Shown: positions 1 to 7,266, counted from the stretch's first letter. The stretch: 14,080 nucleotides of DNA from an uncultured Eubacterium sp. (GCA_900543365.1 UQRG01000027.1:1-14080), one strand, 5' to 3'. Numbers and translations: made by a program. The notes: generated by a model from the sequence alone, not told the origin.

Positions 1-1321
1 TTTCATAAGGGTATCTAGCTGCAACTTCACTCTTAACATCTTCATCTGCAATAATCTTTCCAGCCTTTGTATCAATAAGTAACATTTTGCCAGGTTCAAG
101 TCTACTCTTGGAAATAACCTTAGAATCATCAATATCAACAACACCAACTTCAGATGAAAGAAGGAGCATATCGTCAGTAGTTACAATATATCTAGCAGGT
201 CTTAAACCATTCCTATCAAGAGTAGCACCAACAACAACACCGTCAGTAAATGCCACTGCTGCTGGACCGTCCCAAGGTTCAGAACAAGTTGAATTATATT
301 CATAAAAAGCTCTCTTAGCCTTATCCATAGTCTTATCATTTTCCCAAGGTTCCGGAATAGCCATCATAACAGCTTGCTGAATAGGAATACCTGACAGAGT
401 AAGCATATGGAGGTAGTTATCAAGCATAGCAGAGTCAGAACCGTCTTCATTAATAACTGGATAAATCTTAGTAATATCATCACCAAAAATATCAGTATCA
501 AACATTTGTTGTCTAGCATTTGTCCAGTTTATATTACCTCTAATAGTGTTAATTTCACCATTATGAATTATATATCTATTAGGATGTGCTCTTTCCCAGC
601 TAGGAAATGTATTAGTAGAGAAACGGCTATGTACAAGAGCAATAAGGTCAAGATAGAACTTAGAAACCTGGTCAGGAGTAAGCATACCCTTATAAACAAT
701 AGTTCTTGAAGAAAGAGATGCAAAATAGAAATAACTATCTCTTTCATTATAAATTTCATTATTTAATTCACAGTATCTAATTTCCTTTTCTGCTCTTTTA
801 AGTACAACAAAAAGTTTTCTTTCAAAAGCAATACCAGCTTCAACATCATCAGGCTTTTTAATAAATACCTGCACAATATGAGGCATAGCTTCCCTTGCTG
901 TATTACCAATACATTTAGCATAAGTAGGAACTTCTCTTACACCAAGGTACTCCATACCTTCTTCAACTACAATTTTTTCAAGTTTAGCAAGACTTCTTGC
1001 TCTTGTATCATCATCAGGTGAAAGGAAAAGCATACCCACACCATAATCACCAGACTTAGGAAGTTTAATTCCTTCGTTATCACAAACCTTTTTCATAAAG
1101 TTGTGAGGAATTTGAATAAGAATACCTGCACCATCACCTGTGTCAGGCTCACTACCTACACCACCTCTATGAGTGAGATTTTTAAGAATTTCAATAGCAT
1201 CATTAACAATCTTGTGAGATTTTTTACCCTTTATATTAACAAGGCAACCAATACCACAGTTATCGTGTTCAAATTGTGGGTCATACAAACCCTGCTTCTT
1301 AGGTAATCCGTTTTGAATCAC
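1..1321 (-). CDS. gltB: Glutamate synthase large subunit, N-terminal part (cut by window edge)
   Basis: Glutamate synthase makes two glutamates from glutamine and 2-oxoglutarate in the cytoplasm. The window holds the first 440 residues, which are essentially the class-II glutamine amidotransferase domain. Visible are the nucleophile Cys22 in FEHDNCGIGC (the N-terminus is normally cleaved to expose this Cys), THRGGVGSEPDTGDGAG near residues 50-65, and HNGEINTIRGNINW, which forms the glutamine pocket. The FMN/2-oxoglutarate and C-terminal domains would lie beyond the left edge. The start is a GTG at 1321-1319, preceded by GAAAGGATGG at good spacing. The ATG overlapping that ribosome site reads into a stop after ten codons, so GTG is chosen. 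The gene is divergent from the yjbQ operon and has its own promoter and a leader terminator. No small-subunit gene is visible here. Confidence 0.95.
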   Translation of the reverse strand, partial: MIQNGLPKKQGLYDPQFEHDNCGIGCLVNIKGKKSHKIVNDAIEILKNLTHRGGVGSEPDTGDGAGILIQIPHNFMKKVCDNEGIKLPKSGDYGVGMLFLSPDDDTRARSLAKLEKIVVEEGMEYLGVREVPTYAKCIGNTAREAMPHIVQVFIKKPDDVEAGIAFERKLFVVLKRAEKEIRYCELNNEIYNERDSYFYFASLSSRTIVYKGMLTPDQVSKFYLDLIALVHSRFSTNTFPSWERAHPNRYIIHNGEINTIRGNINWTNARQQMFDTDIFGDDITKIYPVINEDGSDSAMLDNYLHMLTLSGIPIQQAVMMAIPEPWENDKTMDKAKRAFYEYNSTCSEPWDGPAAVAFTDGVVVGATLDRNGLRPARYIVTTDDMLLLSSEVGVVDIDDSKVISKSRLEPGKMLLIDTKAGKIIADEDVKSEVAARYPYE

Positions 1322-1367
1322 TGTTATCCATCCTTTCTCTAATTAATACTTATTTTAAAACTTATAT

Positions 1368-1417
1368 AAAAAAGGAACTGAATATAAATAGACATACTTC
1401 TACCATTCAGCTCCCTT
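1368..1417 (-). terminator. Intrinsic terminator in the gltB leader, possible attenuator
   Basis: Read on the minus strand, AAGGGAGCTGAAT (1417-1405) pairs with ATTCAGTTCCTT (1383-1372). The stem is 12 bp with one G-U pair and one bulged G, and a TTTTTT run follows at 1373-1368. It sits between the putative promoter and the gltB start, so it should stop transcription before the gene unless it is antiterminated. Its loop contains a smaller 6-bp hairpin, GGTAGA/TCTATT, with the hexaloop AGTATG. The left arm can alternatively form a weak 3-bp hairpin (AGC/GCT) with the hexaloop AAGGGA. Two hexaloop hairpins ahead of a terminator recall ANTAR-protein target RNAs, but stem 1 is very short and loop 2 lacks the usual G at position 4. 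Confidence 0.6.
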
Positions 1418-1427
1418 GCTTATTTAT

Positions 1428-1456
1428 ATACTACTACATCTGAATTAAAAAATCAA
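1428..1456 (-). promoter_or_regulatory. Putative gltB promoter
   Basis: On the minus strand a -35-like TTGATT (1456-1451) and a -10-like TAGTAT (1433-1428) are separated by exactly 17 bases, giving a start near 1421. This lies about 100 bases upstream of the gltB GTG and immediately ahead of the leader hairpin. Sigma-A-like by inspection only. Confidence 0.5.
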
Positions 1457-1472
1457 GTATTTTTTTCAAAAA

Positions 1473-1519
1473 AATTAAAATAATTAAGTAAAATTTTTAA
1501 ATACTTAATTATTTTAATT
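1473..1519. repeat. Perfect 18-bp AT-rich inverted repeat
   Basis: AATTAAAATAATTAAGTA (1473-1490) is exactly the reverse complement of 1502-1519, with an 11-base spacer AAATTTTTAAA. The right arm ends inside the -35 box of the yjbQ promoter. It carries almost no G or C and lacks a typical T-tract placement, so an operator, a DNA-bending site or cruciform-prone DNA is as plausible as a terminator. Confidence 0.8.
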
Positions 1520-1545
1520 GAAATTAACTTTAACTATGCTATACT
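1518..1545 (+). promoter_or_regulatory. Putative promoter of the yjbQ-GH105 operon
   Basis: TTGAAA (1518-1523), a 16-base spacer and TATACT (1540-1545), with TG one base upstream of the -10 box (extended -10, TGCTATACT). This is the best sigma-A-like promoter in the window, with a predicted start near 1552. Confidence 0.65.
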
Positions 1546-1554
1546 AAAGTTAAT
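1523..1554. promoter_or_regulatory. Operator-like 10-bp inverted repeat around the yjbQ -10 box
   Basis: ATTAACTTTA (1523-1532) and TAAAGTTAAT (1545-1554) are perfect reverse complements separated by 12 bases. The left arm starts at the last base of the -35 box and the right arm begins at the last base of the -10 box. A dimeric repressor bound here would block RNA polymerase. No regulator gene lies next to it, so the ligand and protein are unknown. Confidence 0.5.
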
Positions 1555-1659
1555 AGATATTATACTTAAAAGTTTTAGGCTTAACCAATTTCCATAAATT
1601 ATAATGTACTCTTTTATCTATATTATGTCAACTTGGTTATTACTATAGGAGGATTAATT

Positions 1660-2061
1660 ATGAACATATTTTCTTTTACTCTATCTACAGGCTGTGAAGG
1701 ATTTTATAACATTACATCAATGGTTAATGATGCCATTAATACTGCTAAAGCAGAAAGTGGTATATGTGTTATATATACACCACATACAACAGCGTCTATT
1801 ACAATAAACGAAAATGCAGACCCTGATGTAAAAAAAGACTTAACCTTTTCCCTTAATAAAGTAAGTCCTGACAGACCAGAGTTTAAACATTTTGAAGGTA
1901 ATTCAGCAGCTCATTTAAAATCATCATTAATAGGTTGTAGCGAAACTGTTATTATTGACAAAGGTAAACTTCTTTTAGGAATATGGCAAGATATTTATTT
2001 TTGTGAATTTGATGGACCGAGAACAAGAAAGTTTTATGTTAAAATAATAAAGGATAATTAA
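1660..2061 (+). CDS. yjbQ: YjbQ / UPF0047 family protein
   Basis: A 133-residue cytoplasmic protein of the YjbQ (UPF0047) family, usual length about 130-140. Members have weak thiamine-phosphate synthase activity in assays, but their physiological role is unsettled. The family signatures are visible: HTTASITINENADPDV near residues 43-58, EGNSAAHLKSSLIG near 80-95 with the conserved His, and LGIWQDIYFCEFDGPRTRKFYV near the end. The reading frame extends upstream to a TTG at 1633, but AGGAGG at 1647-1652 lies 7 bases before the ATG at 1660, which fixes the start. It is the first gene of a two-gene operon and lies 20 bases before the dockerin hydrolase. Family assignment is firm; biochemical function is not. 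Confidence 0.92.
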   Translation: MNIFSFTLSTGCEGFYNITSMVNDAINTAKAESGICVIYTPHTTASITINENADPDVKKDLTFSLNKVSPDRPEFKHFEGNSAAHLKSSLIGCSETVIIDKGKLLLGIWQDIYFCEFDGPRTRKFYVKIIKDN

Positions 2062-2081
2062 AAGCAATTAAGGAGCAAACT

Positions 2082-3623
2082 ATGAAAAAAATACTTGCAA
2101 TATTTCTATCAATAACAATTTTATCTTCAACAGCAACAACAATATATGCAAAAGAAACTGATGAAACGAGAACCCAAAAGGTAGAAATATTAATTGAACA
2201 AATGCTTAAAGAAGATGGACCAGAAAATGGCTCATTATGGAATAAAGAAAATACAACTTCTTTCAAATGGTCCTATATAAATGGTTGTATGGTATCAGCA
2301 ATTTTAGATTTATATAAAGTTAAAGGTGACAAAAAATACAAAAATTTTGCTGATAACTATATGTCACCTTTTATTAGTACAACAAAAGATTCAACAAAAG
2401 GTTATATTGCAGCAGATAAATTTAAAATTTCAAGCTATACTCTTGATGACCTTAACAACGGTAAGGCTCTTATTGAACTTGTAAATTTAAATTCTGCTAA
2501 TAAAAATAAATATCAAAAAGCCTTAACTGAAACTCTATATACAGATATTTTACAATATGAATTAAATAATCAAAAAACAGCAGAAGGTAATTTGTGGCAC
2601 AAAAAAGCCTATCCTTATCAGGTTTGGCTTGATGGTATATATATGGAAACACCATTTTGGCTTGAATATGAACTTAATATTATAAATAGTCAATCAAGTT
2701 TTATTAATGCCTCTAATAATATTACAAATCAAATAGAAAATGTGTACTCCAAGTTAAGAGATACCTCTACAGGACTTTACTATCACGGTTATGATGCTCA
2801 GGCTGATAAAAATAGCGGAAACTATAATTCTTCAAATGCTATAAGTTGGGCAACAAAAAATACTGGTCATTCTTCAAGCTATTGGCTGAGAGGTACTGGT
2901 TGGTATACTATGGCACTTGTTGATGACATAGAACTAATGCAAAATGCCCAGAAAAAATACAACATTGATTTAAGCTCAAATATTAATAAGTTAAGTAATA
3001 TTTATACTGAGCTTATAGATTCATTATTAAAATATCAAGATAATAATACAAAAATGTGGTATCAAGTTATTGATAAAAAAGATAGTAAATACAATTATAT
3101 TGAAACAAGTGGTTCAGCTGCTATAAGCTATTCTCTTATGAAAAGCTATAATATAGGTATAACCAACATTGATTACTACAATAAAGGGTTGGAAGTATTT
3201 AGAGGTATATGTGATAACAAACTTGTATATTCTAGTGAAACAAAAGTAGAATTAAATGATATATGTATGACAGCTGGACTTGCTGGCCCAAATTCTGGTG
3301 TAAAATCATCATCTGCCACAATTGGACCTAAGCATAATGCAAGAGATAGTTCCTATGATTACTATGTTTCAGAAAAAATTGTAAGTAACGATGCAAAGGG
3401 AATTGCACCTTTGATATTTGCATATTGTCAAATGTTAAATTTCAATAAAAATATTGGTGATGTGAATTTAGATAATATAATAGATACAAAAGATGCAGCA
3501 CTAATTTTAAAATACATTTCTGGTTCAGTTAAACTTACAAAAGAACAACTTAATGCTAGTGATATAAATAAAGACGGTAAAGTAGATATAAATGATACCG
3601 TTTCTCTACTAAAATTATTATAA
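2082..3623 (+). CDS. Secreted GH105-like unsaturated uronyl hydrolase with C-terminal type I dockerin
   Basis: A 513-residue exported protein. Residues 1-23 are a Sec signal peptide with probable cleavage after IYA. Residues about 30-450 resemble the (alpha/alpha)6-barrel of GH105 (YteR/YesR type), which removes unsaturated galacturonyl residues left by pectin lyases. Supporting motifs are LDDLNNGKAL (121-130, first conserved Asp), YQVWLDGIYMETPF (179-192, with D184 at the general-acid position) and WLRGTGWYTMALVD (268-281). GH88 is the main alternative. Residues 459-513 form a dockerin with two calcium loops, DVNLDNIIDTKD (460-471) and DINKDGKVDIND (494-505), which normally dock onto a cohesin of a scaffoldin or cell-surface protein. 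GH105 enzymes are often cytoplasmic, so secretion with a dockerin is notable. AAGGAG lies 6 bases before the ATG. It is co-directional with yjbQ, 20 bases downstream, and is followed by a terminator. Confidence 0.85.
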   Translation: MKKILAIFLSITILSSTATTIYAKETDETRTQKVEILIEQMLKEDGPENGSLWNKENTTSFKWSYINGCMVSAILDLYKVKGDKKYKNFADNYMSPFISTTKDSTKGYIAADKFKISSYTLDDLNNGKALIELVNLNSANKNKYQKALTETLYTDILQYELNNQKTAEGNLWHKKAYPYQVWLDGIYMETPFWLEYELNIINSQSSFINASNNITNQIENVYSKLRDTSTGLYYHGYDAQADKNSGNYNSSNAISWATKNTGHSSSYWLRGTGWYTMALVDDIELMQNAQKKYNIDLSSNINKLSNIYTELIDSLLKYQDNNTKMWYQVIDKKDSKYNYIETSGSAAISYSLMKSYNIGITNIDYYNKGLEVFRGICDNKLVYSSETKVELNDICMTAGLAGPNSGVKSSSATIGPKHNARDSSYDYYVSEKIVSNDAKGIAPLIFAYCQMLNFNKNIGDVNLDNIIDTKDAALILKYISGSVKLTKEQLNASDINKDGKVDINDTVSLLKLL

Positions 3624-3629
3624 ACTTTA

Positions 3630-3663
3630 AGGAGGTAATGTGAAAACTTTACCTCCTATTTTT
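3630..3663 (+). terminator. Terminator of the yjbQ-GH105 operon
   Basis: AGGAGGTAA (3630-3638) pairs perfectly with TTACCTCCT (3649-3657) over a 10-base loop and is followed by A and a run of five T. It starts 6 bases after the hydrolase stop codon. The left arm happens to look like a ribosome binding site. Confidence 0.8.
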
Positions 3664-3665
3664 AT

Positions 3666-3703
3666 AAAAAAAGCTGTACTCTAGCATTAAACTAAAGTAC
3701 AGC
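3666..3703 (-). terminator. Terminator of pyruvate kinase
   Basis: On the minus strand GCTGTACTTTAG (3703-3692) pairs with CTAGAGTACAGC (3684-3673), a 12-bp stem with one U-G pair and a 7-base loop. Seven T follow at 3672-3666. It lies 14 bases beyond the pyk stop and faces the plus-strand terminator, so the two convergent transcripts are insulated. Confidence 0.88.
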
Positions 3704-3717
3704 CAAAATATAATTAA

Positions 3718-5487
3718 CTACTTTCTTTCAATATTAACAGTGCCCTTATTGCTATCAATAGTAACAAGTAACTTGTCTGGAATAGTTGAAGCAACATCAA
3801 TATCACAGAGGATACAAGGAACTTTTAATTCTCTTGCTAAATCTACAGCGTGAGTAAAATCAACCTTGCTGTCATCAGAACCTACAATAATAGCACCAGC
3901 CTTCATCATATAAGGAATAAGACCCTTATCTGGATTAGATGTTACAAAAATATCCCCTGACTTAAAGTGAAGCTTTGCATCAGCAGCGCTAGTACAAATG
4001 TTAGTGTGTGAAGTAAACTTAGATGCTTTAGTCATAGCTCTACCAGTTAACAAAACATCACCAACAATACCAACCTTAATAGTATTAGTAGAACCAGTTG
4101 TACCAAGAGGAGTACCACCAGTAAACACCATAAGGTCACCACTATTAGCATAACCAAGCTTAAGTGCCTTATCAGCTAAAGCATCAAAACCAGCTGACAT
4201 ACTCTTATGTTCAAAGTCAATCTGCATTGGAGTAGTACCCCAAATAAGGTTAAGCTGTCTGCAAGTTCTTTCAACAGGAGAGCAACCTAAAATAGGAGTA
4301 GCTGGTCTATACTTAGAAACTTCTTTAACTGCTCTACCAGATAAAGTCATAGTAGAAATAATAGAAGCATTTAAGTCATTAGCTGTAGTACAAGCTGAAT
4401 GGCTAACAGCACTTGTAATATTTCTAACCTTTAAACACTGAGAATAAGCTTTATTAAATCTTTCAGCGTAATCAATAGAGGCCTCAACCTTCTTAGCAAT
4501 TCTATCCATAGCTTTTACTGCCTCAACAGGATAATCACCCTGAGCAGTTTCGCCAGAAAGCATAATAGCATCAGTAAAATCATAAATAGCGTTAGCAACA
4601 TCATTAACTTCTGCTCTTGTAGGTCTTGGATTGTCAATCATAGAGTTGAGCATCTGAGTTGCAGTAATAACCGGCTTACCCTTCTCAATACACTTCTTAA
4701 TGAGAAGCTTCTGAACAAGTGGAACTTCTTCAAAAGGAATTTCAACACCAAGGTCACCTCTAGCAACCATAATTCCGTCAGTTACTTCAAGAATTTCATC
4801 AATGTTATCAACACCATCTCTGTTTTCAATCTTAGAGATAATCTGAACATCACTACCACCACATTCCTCAAGAACTCTCTTAATTTCAAGAACATCCTTT
4901 GCAGAACGAATAAATGATGCAGCAATATAATCAACACCAACACTTACACCAAACTTAATATCGTCAATATCCTTTTCAGTAAGAGCTGGAAGATTAATGT
5001 GTACATTAGGTAAATTTACACCTTTCTTAGTACCAAGTAAACCAGAGTTTACAACACGACAAATAACATCGTTACCCTTAATGTCTGTAACTGTAAGTTC
5101 AATTAAACCATCATCAATAAGAACTGTAGAACCTACACTTAAATCTTTAGTAATATCTGCATAAGTAACAGCAACTCTAGTGTTATCACCTACAATATCA
5201 TCAGTAGTAAGAGTGAAAGTTTGACCTTCTTCAAGCTGAACTTTCTTACCGTCAACTAAATCTCTTGTTCTGATTTCAGGACCCTTAGTATCAAGGATAA
5301 TAGGAATAGGAGCACCAAGTTCTTCTCTAGCTTGCTTTAAGTTAGCAATTCTCTGACCGTGTTCTTCGTGGTCACCGTGAGAAAAGTTAAGTCTTGCAGC
5401 ACTGATACCTGCCTCAATAAGAGCCTTTATCTGTTCAACAGAATTAGAAGCTGGACCTAAAGTTGAAACAATCTTAGTTTTACGCAT
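3718..5487 (-). CDS. pyk: Pyruvate kinase
   Basis: Cytoplasmic enzyme of the last glycolytic step: phosphoenolpyruvate plus ADP gives pyruvate plus ATP. It has 589 residues, the long Firmicute form. Visible are ARLNFSHG with R32, N34 and S36; LDTKGPEIRT (65-74); the catalytic lysine K219 with metal ligand E221 in SKIENRDGVDN; D245 in ARGDLGVEIP; ITATQMLNSM with T277; PRPTRAEVNDVANA (288-301) and MLSGETAQGDYP. Residues about 510-589 are the extra domain related to the PEP-synthase/PTS phosphohistidine domain. It keeps a Thr-His-Ala where relatives carry the phospho-accepting His, although in pyruvate kinase this domain is not known to be catalytic. The open frame reaches a TTG at 5511, but AAAGGAG 8 bases before the ATG at 5487 sets the start. 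It appears monocistronic, with its own terminator. Confidence 0.97.
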   Translation of the reverse strand: MRKTKIVSTLGPASNSVEQIKALIEAGISAARLNFSHGDHEEHGQRIANLKQAREELGAPIPIILDTKGPEIRTRDLVDGKKVQLEEGQTFTLTTDDIVGDNTRVAVTYADITKDLSVGSTVLIDDGLIELTVTDIKGNDVICRVVNSGLLGTKKGVNLPNVHINLPALTEKDIDDIKFGVSVGVDYIAASFIRSAKDVLEIKRVLEECGGSDVQIISKIENRDGVDNIDEILEVTDGIMVARGDLGVEIPFEEVPLVQKLLIKKCIEKGKPVITATQMLNSMIDNPRPTRAEVNDVANAIYDFTDAIMLSGETAQGDYPVEAVKAMDRIAKKVEASIDYAERFNKAYSQCLKVRNITSAVSHSACTTANDLNASIISTMTLSGRAVKEVSKYRPATPILGCSPVERTCRQLNLIWGTTPMQIDFEHKSMSAGFDALADKALKLGYANSGDLMVFTGGTPLGTTGSTNTIKVGIVGDVLLTGRAMTKASKFTSHTNICTSAADAKLHFKSGDIFVTSNPDKGLIPYMMKAGAIIVGSDDSKVDFTHAVDLARELKVPCILCDIDVASTIPDKLLVTIDSNKGTVNIERK

Positions 5488-5525
5488 AAATATTTCTCCT
5501 TTTTTAAACAAAATTATTCAAATTA

Positions 5526-5531
5526 ATTATA
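5526..5531 (-). promoter_or_regulatory. Possible -10 box of pyk
   Basis: TATAAT on the minus strand about 38 bases upstream of the pyk ATG. No convincing -35 is found at 16-18 bases (ATTTCT or TTTCTT), so this is a weak call. A second possibility is TTGTAA-16-TATAAC further upstream, inside the direct-repeat region. Confidence 0.35.
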
Positions 5532-5645
5532 TAATAACACAAAGACAAAGAAATTTCTACATTTTTTTTATGTTTTTACAAAGTTTATACTAAATTTTAT
5601 TTTGTCCATAAATAATTATAAATATTGCATAAAACCAAGGCTTTT

Positions 5646-5715
5646 AAACTATATCTGTTATATTATTAAAATAATAACTTACAACATTAAAACTATATAA
5701 GTTATATTATAAAAT
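5646..5715. repeat. Imperfect 26/27-bp direct repeat upstream of pyk
   Basis: 5646-5672 and 5690-5715 share AAACTATATnnGTTATATTAT followed by AAAAT, differing at two central bases and one extra T. The copies start 44 bases apart, about four helical turns. They lie in the 270-base gap between pyk and the amidase-like gene, which otherwise holds no gene I can support. A pair of regulatory sites is possible, and so is AT-rich slippage. Confidence 0.55.
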
Positions 5716-5725
5716 GTATAAGAGG

Positions 5726-5750
5726 AATTTGTTATTACCAGAAACAAATT
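5726..5750 (-). terminator. Weak hairpin after the mtaB-to-amidase operon
   Basis: AATTTGTT (minus 5750-5743) pairs with AACAAATT (5733-5726) over a 9-base loop and starts 5 bases after the stop codon of the last operon gene. The following bases are CCTCTTAT, not a T-run, so it is a poor intrinsic terminator. It may act with Rho or only protect the 3' end. Confidence 0.35.
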
Positions 5751-5755
5751 TAATT

Positions 5756-6283
5756 CTAATTTTGAATATTTATATGACACATTTTCATTATATCAATAGC
5801 ATTGCTATGACTTGTCGGCGTAACACCTGCACAGCAAGATGAATCAACATTTATTGGTACTTCTGGCATATAAGCCTTAAAAAGCATAGCATTATTTATA
5901 ACGCATATATCCGTACACAAACCTACAATCTCAATTTCAATATCTTCAGTATTACTTCTTTTGCTTAAAATCTTAGCAAGTTCCAACGACCCAAAAGAAT
6001 GTTTATCTAAAATAGTAGCACCATTAAGTACATCTGCAACTTTACTATTTATCTGCCAACCTAATGTATTTTTTACACAATGGATAACTGGAAGATTTTT
6101 GCCTTCACTTGTTTCCAGATAATTTTCAAAATGAGTATCTCTTGTAGCATAAACATTTTTACATTCATAAGCTTTAATTTTTTCAACAACTTTATCAACA
6201 ATAGCTACAGCCTCAGGTGTACCTAAAGAACCATCTATAAAGTCATTTTGCATATCTATAACAACAAGGATTTTTTCCAACAT
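5756..6283 (-). CDS. Nicotinamidase-like cysteine hydrolase (isochorismatase fold)
   Basis: A 175-residue cytoplasmic hydrolase. Counting from the ATG, the triad is visible as D10 in VVIDMQNDF, K94 in LDKHSFGS and C127 in GLCTDICV. The metal-site pattern of nicotinamidases (Asp-x-His followed by a later His) appears as D49 and H51 in TRDTHFENY and H68 in PVIHCVKNTLGWQI. A nicotinamide-to-nicotinate activity in NAD salvage is therefore the leading guess, though related amidases share this layout. The frame is open back to a TTG at 6301. The ATG at 6283 is chosen because it overlaps the stop of the upstream gene by one base (TAATG), with AAAGGAGG just before it, a translational-coupling arrangement. 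It is the last gene of the mtaB operon. Confidence 0.85.
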   Translation of the reverse strand: MLEKILVVIDMQNDFIDGSLGTPEAVAIVDKVVEKIKAYECKNVYATRDTHFENYLETSEGKNLPVIHCVKNTLGWQINSKVADVLNGATILDKHSFGSLELAKILSKRSNTEDIEIEIVGLCTDICVINNAMLFKAYMPEVPINVDSSCCAGVTPTSHSNAIDIMKMCHINIQN

Positions 6284-6723
6284 TAATCCTCCTTTATACA
6301 ATCAAATATTACATCAAAAATAACATTGCATTTATCTAATTTAAGTTTAAGTACAATATAAAATATAATATATATAAGTATAACAACAGTGCAAGTTACT
6401 ATATCCTTAAGCACTACACCTGCGGCAATACCTAAGACAGCAGCAACAACTGTTATTATTGTTGTTGATTTGTTTAATAAATCTAAAGTATCACCATAAC
6501 TTAATTCGTAATCAATATAATATCCTTCTGTATCAATACCGATAGTACCAGTTAAGTTTATTTCTTTTTTGTCTTCTCTATAAATCTTAACACAAATATT
6601 ATTATCAGTTTTTTCACCAAAATCTAATACAAAATTTTTATATGGCTCAAATTTTTCTTTTAATCTTTTCACTGCATCATCAACTGTTTTGCAATTATCA
6701 AGTTTCACAATATATCTGCCCAT
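6283..6723 (-). CDS. Hypothetical two-span membrane protein
   Basis: I do not recognise this 146-residue protein. Residues 1-80 are soluble, with mixed helix and strand and alternating charged and hydrophobic residues. They are followed by two hydrophobic segments at about 87-106 and 109-127 separated by a single Lys-Asp, so a tight helical hairpin in the membrane is likely. The C-terminus is short and polar. The ATG at 6723 has AGAGG 8 bases upstream; the GTG at 6732 overlaps that site and is rejected. It begins 11 bases after the GNAT stop and overlaps the hydrolase start by one base, so all three are probably translated from one message. Confidence 0.75.
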   Translation of the reverse strand: MGRYIVKLDNCKTVDDAVKRLKEKFEPYKNFVLDFGEKTDNNICVKIYREDKKEINLTGTIGIDTEGYYIDYELSYGDTLDLLNKSTTIITVVAAVLGIAAGVVLKDIVTCTVVILIYIIFYIVLKLKLDKCNVIFDVIFDCIKED

Positions 6724-6734
6724 AACTAACACCT

Positions 6735-7265
6735 CTATATTTTCTTAATTTTGTTACTTATTAATTTACTAAATGATTTTAAATATATTTCTTTGTATTC
6801 ATCAAAATCAATAAATTTACCATTTGAAAGAACCTCCATTTCCACACCAAAAAGATTGACACAAAAATCAAGTTCCTTTAAACCATTTTTTAAATAAAAA
6901 CTTTTTCTTTTAAGTCTTTGTTCCATATTTTCAGACTTAACTTTAGTACTTTCTATTTCAAGATAAAACACCTTGTTTTTGTATTTATCAAGCATAAATT
7001 TCAAGGCTTTTGAACCATAACCTTCTCCTCTTTTATTTTTAGCTATAGCAAAATAAACAAGAAGTACCTTATTATCTATTTCAGTAGTAATAGCAAGTCC
7101 ACAAAACTGCCCCTCATCCTCAATTCGCATAATATTTGTCATACCTCTCCATTGATTAAACACAAGAAGAGGAAAAGGTTTCTGCTCTACTTTAGGAAAT
7201 GCTGTCTTATATAATTTTTTTATTTCTTTTAAATCTTTTTGAGATTTTATTTTAACAAGTTCCAT
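6735..7265 (-). CDS. GNAT-family N-acetyltransferase
   Basis: A 176-residue cytoplasmic acyl-CoA-dependent acetyltransferase-like protein. The acetyl-CoA loop is visible as KRGEGYGSKAL (residues 78-88), with the Arg-Gly-x-Gly-x-Gly form of motif A after the beta-4 strand LLVYFAIA. Motif B follows near RLKRKSFYLKNGLKE (117-131). The substrate cannot be inferred. The reading frame extends 9 bases to a GTG at 7274, but the ATG at 7265 is preceded by AGGTG at proper spacing. That site lies in the last codons of the 51-residue gene upstream, leaving a 1-base gap between stop and start, so the genes are coupled. Confidence 0.85.
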   Translation of the reverse strand: MELVKIKSQKDLKEIKKLYKTAFPKVEQKPFPLLVFNQWRGMTNIMRIEDEGQFCGLAITTEIDNKVLLVYFAIAKNKRGEGYGSKALKFMLDKYKNKVFYLEIESTKVKSENMEQRLKRKSFYLKNGLKELDFCVNLFGVEMEVLSNGKFIDFDEYKEIYLKSFSKLISNKIKKI

Positions 7266-7266
7266 T

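Larger units (their letters stand above)
1322..1659. other. Divergent intergenic control region, gltB / yjbQ
   Basis: This 338-base gap holds no gene. It contains the gltB promoter and leader terminator on the left, an 18-bp inverted repeat in the middle and the yjbQ promoter on the right. A leader of roughly 105 bases follows before the yjbQ ATG. Within that leader TAACCAA (1582-1588) could pair with TTGGTTA (1633-1639) across 44 bases, which is a weak signal. I recognise no known riboswitch class in it. Confidence 0.6.

Noticed and set aside
87..1306. Plus-strand open frames at 87-305, 407-709 and 1103-1306
   Set aside because: They are antisense shadows of gltB, without ribosome sites or protein-like composition.
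1582..1639. TAACCAA / TTGGTTA pairing in the yjbQ leader as a riboswitch
   Set aside because: Only 7 bp across 44 bases, with no recognisable conserved aptamer motif.
3641..3685. A 14-codon frame (GTG start, preceded by AAGGAGG) in the terminator after the GH105 gene
   Set aside because: The ribosome-like sequence is one arm of a perfect terminator stem and would be paired; the frame is tiny and has no support as a peptide.
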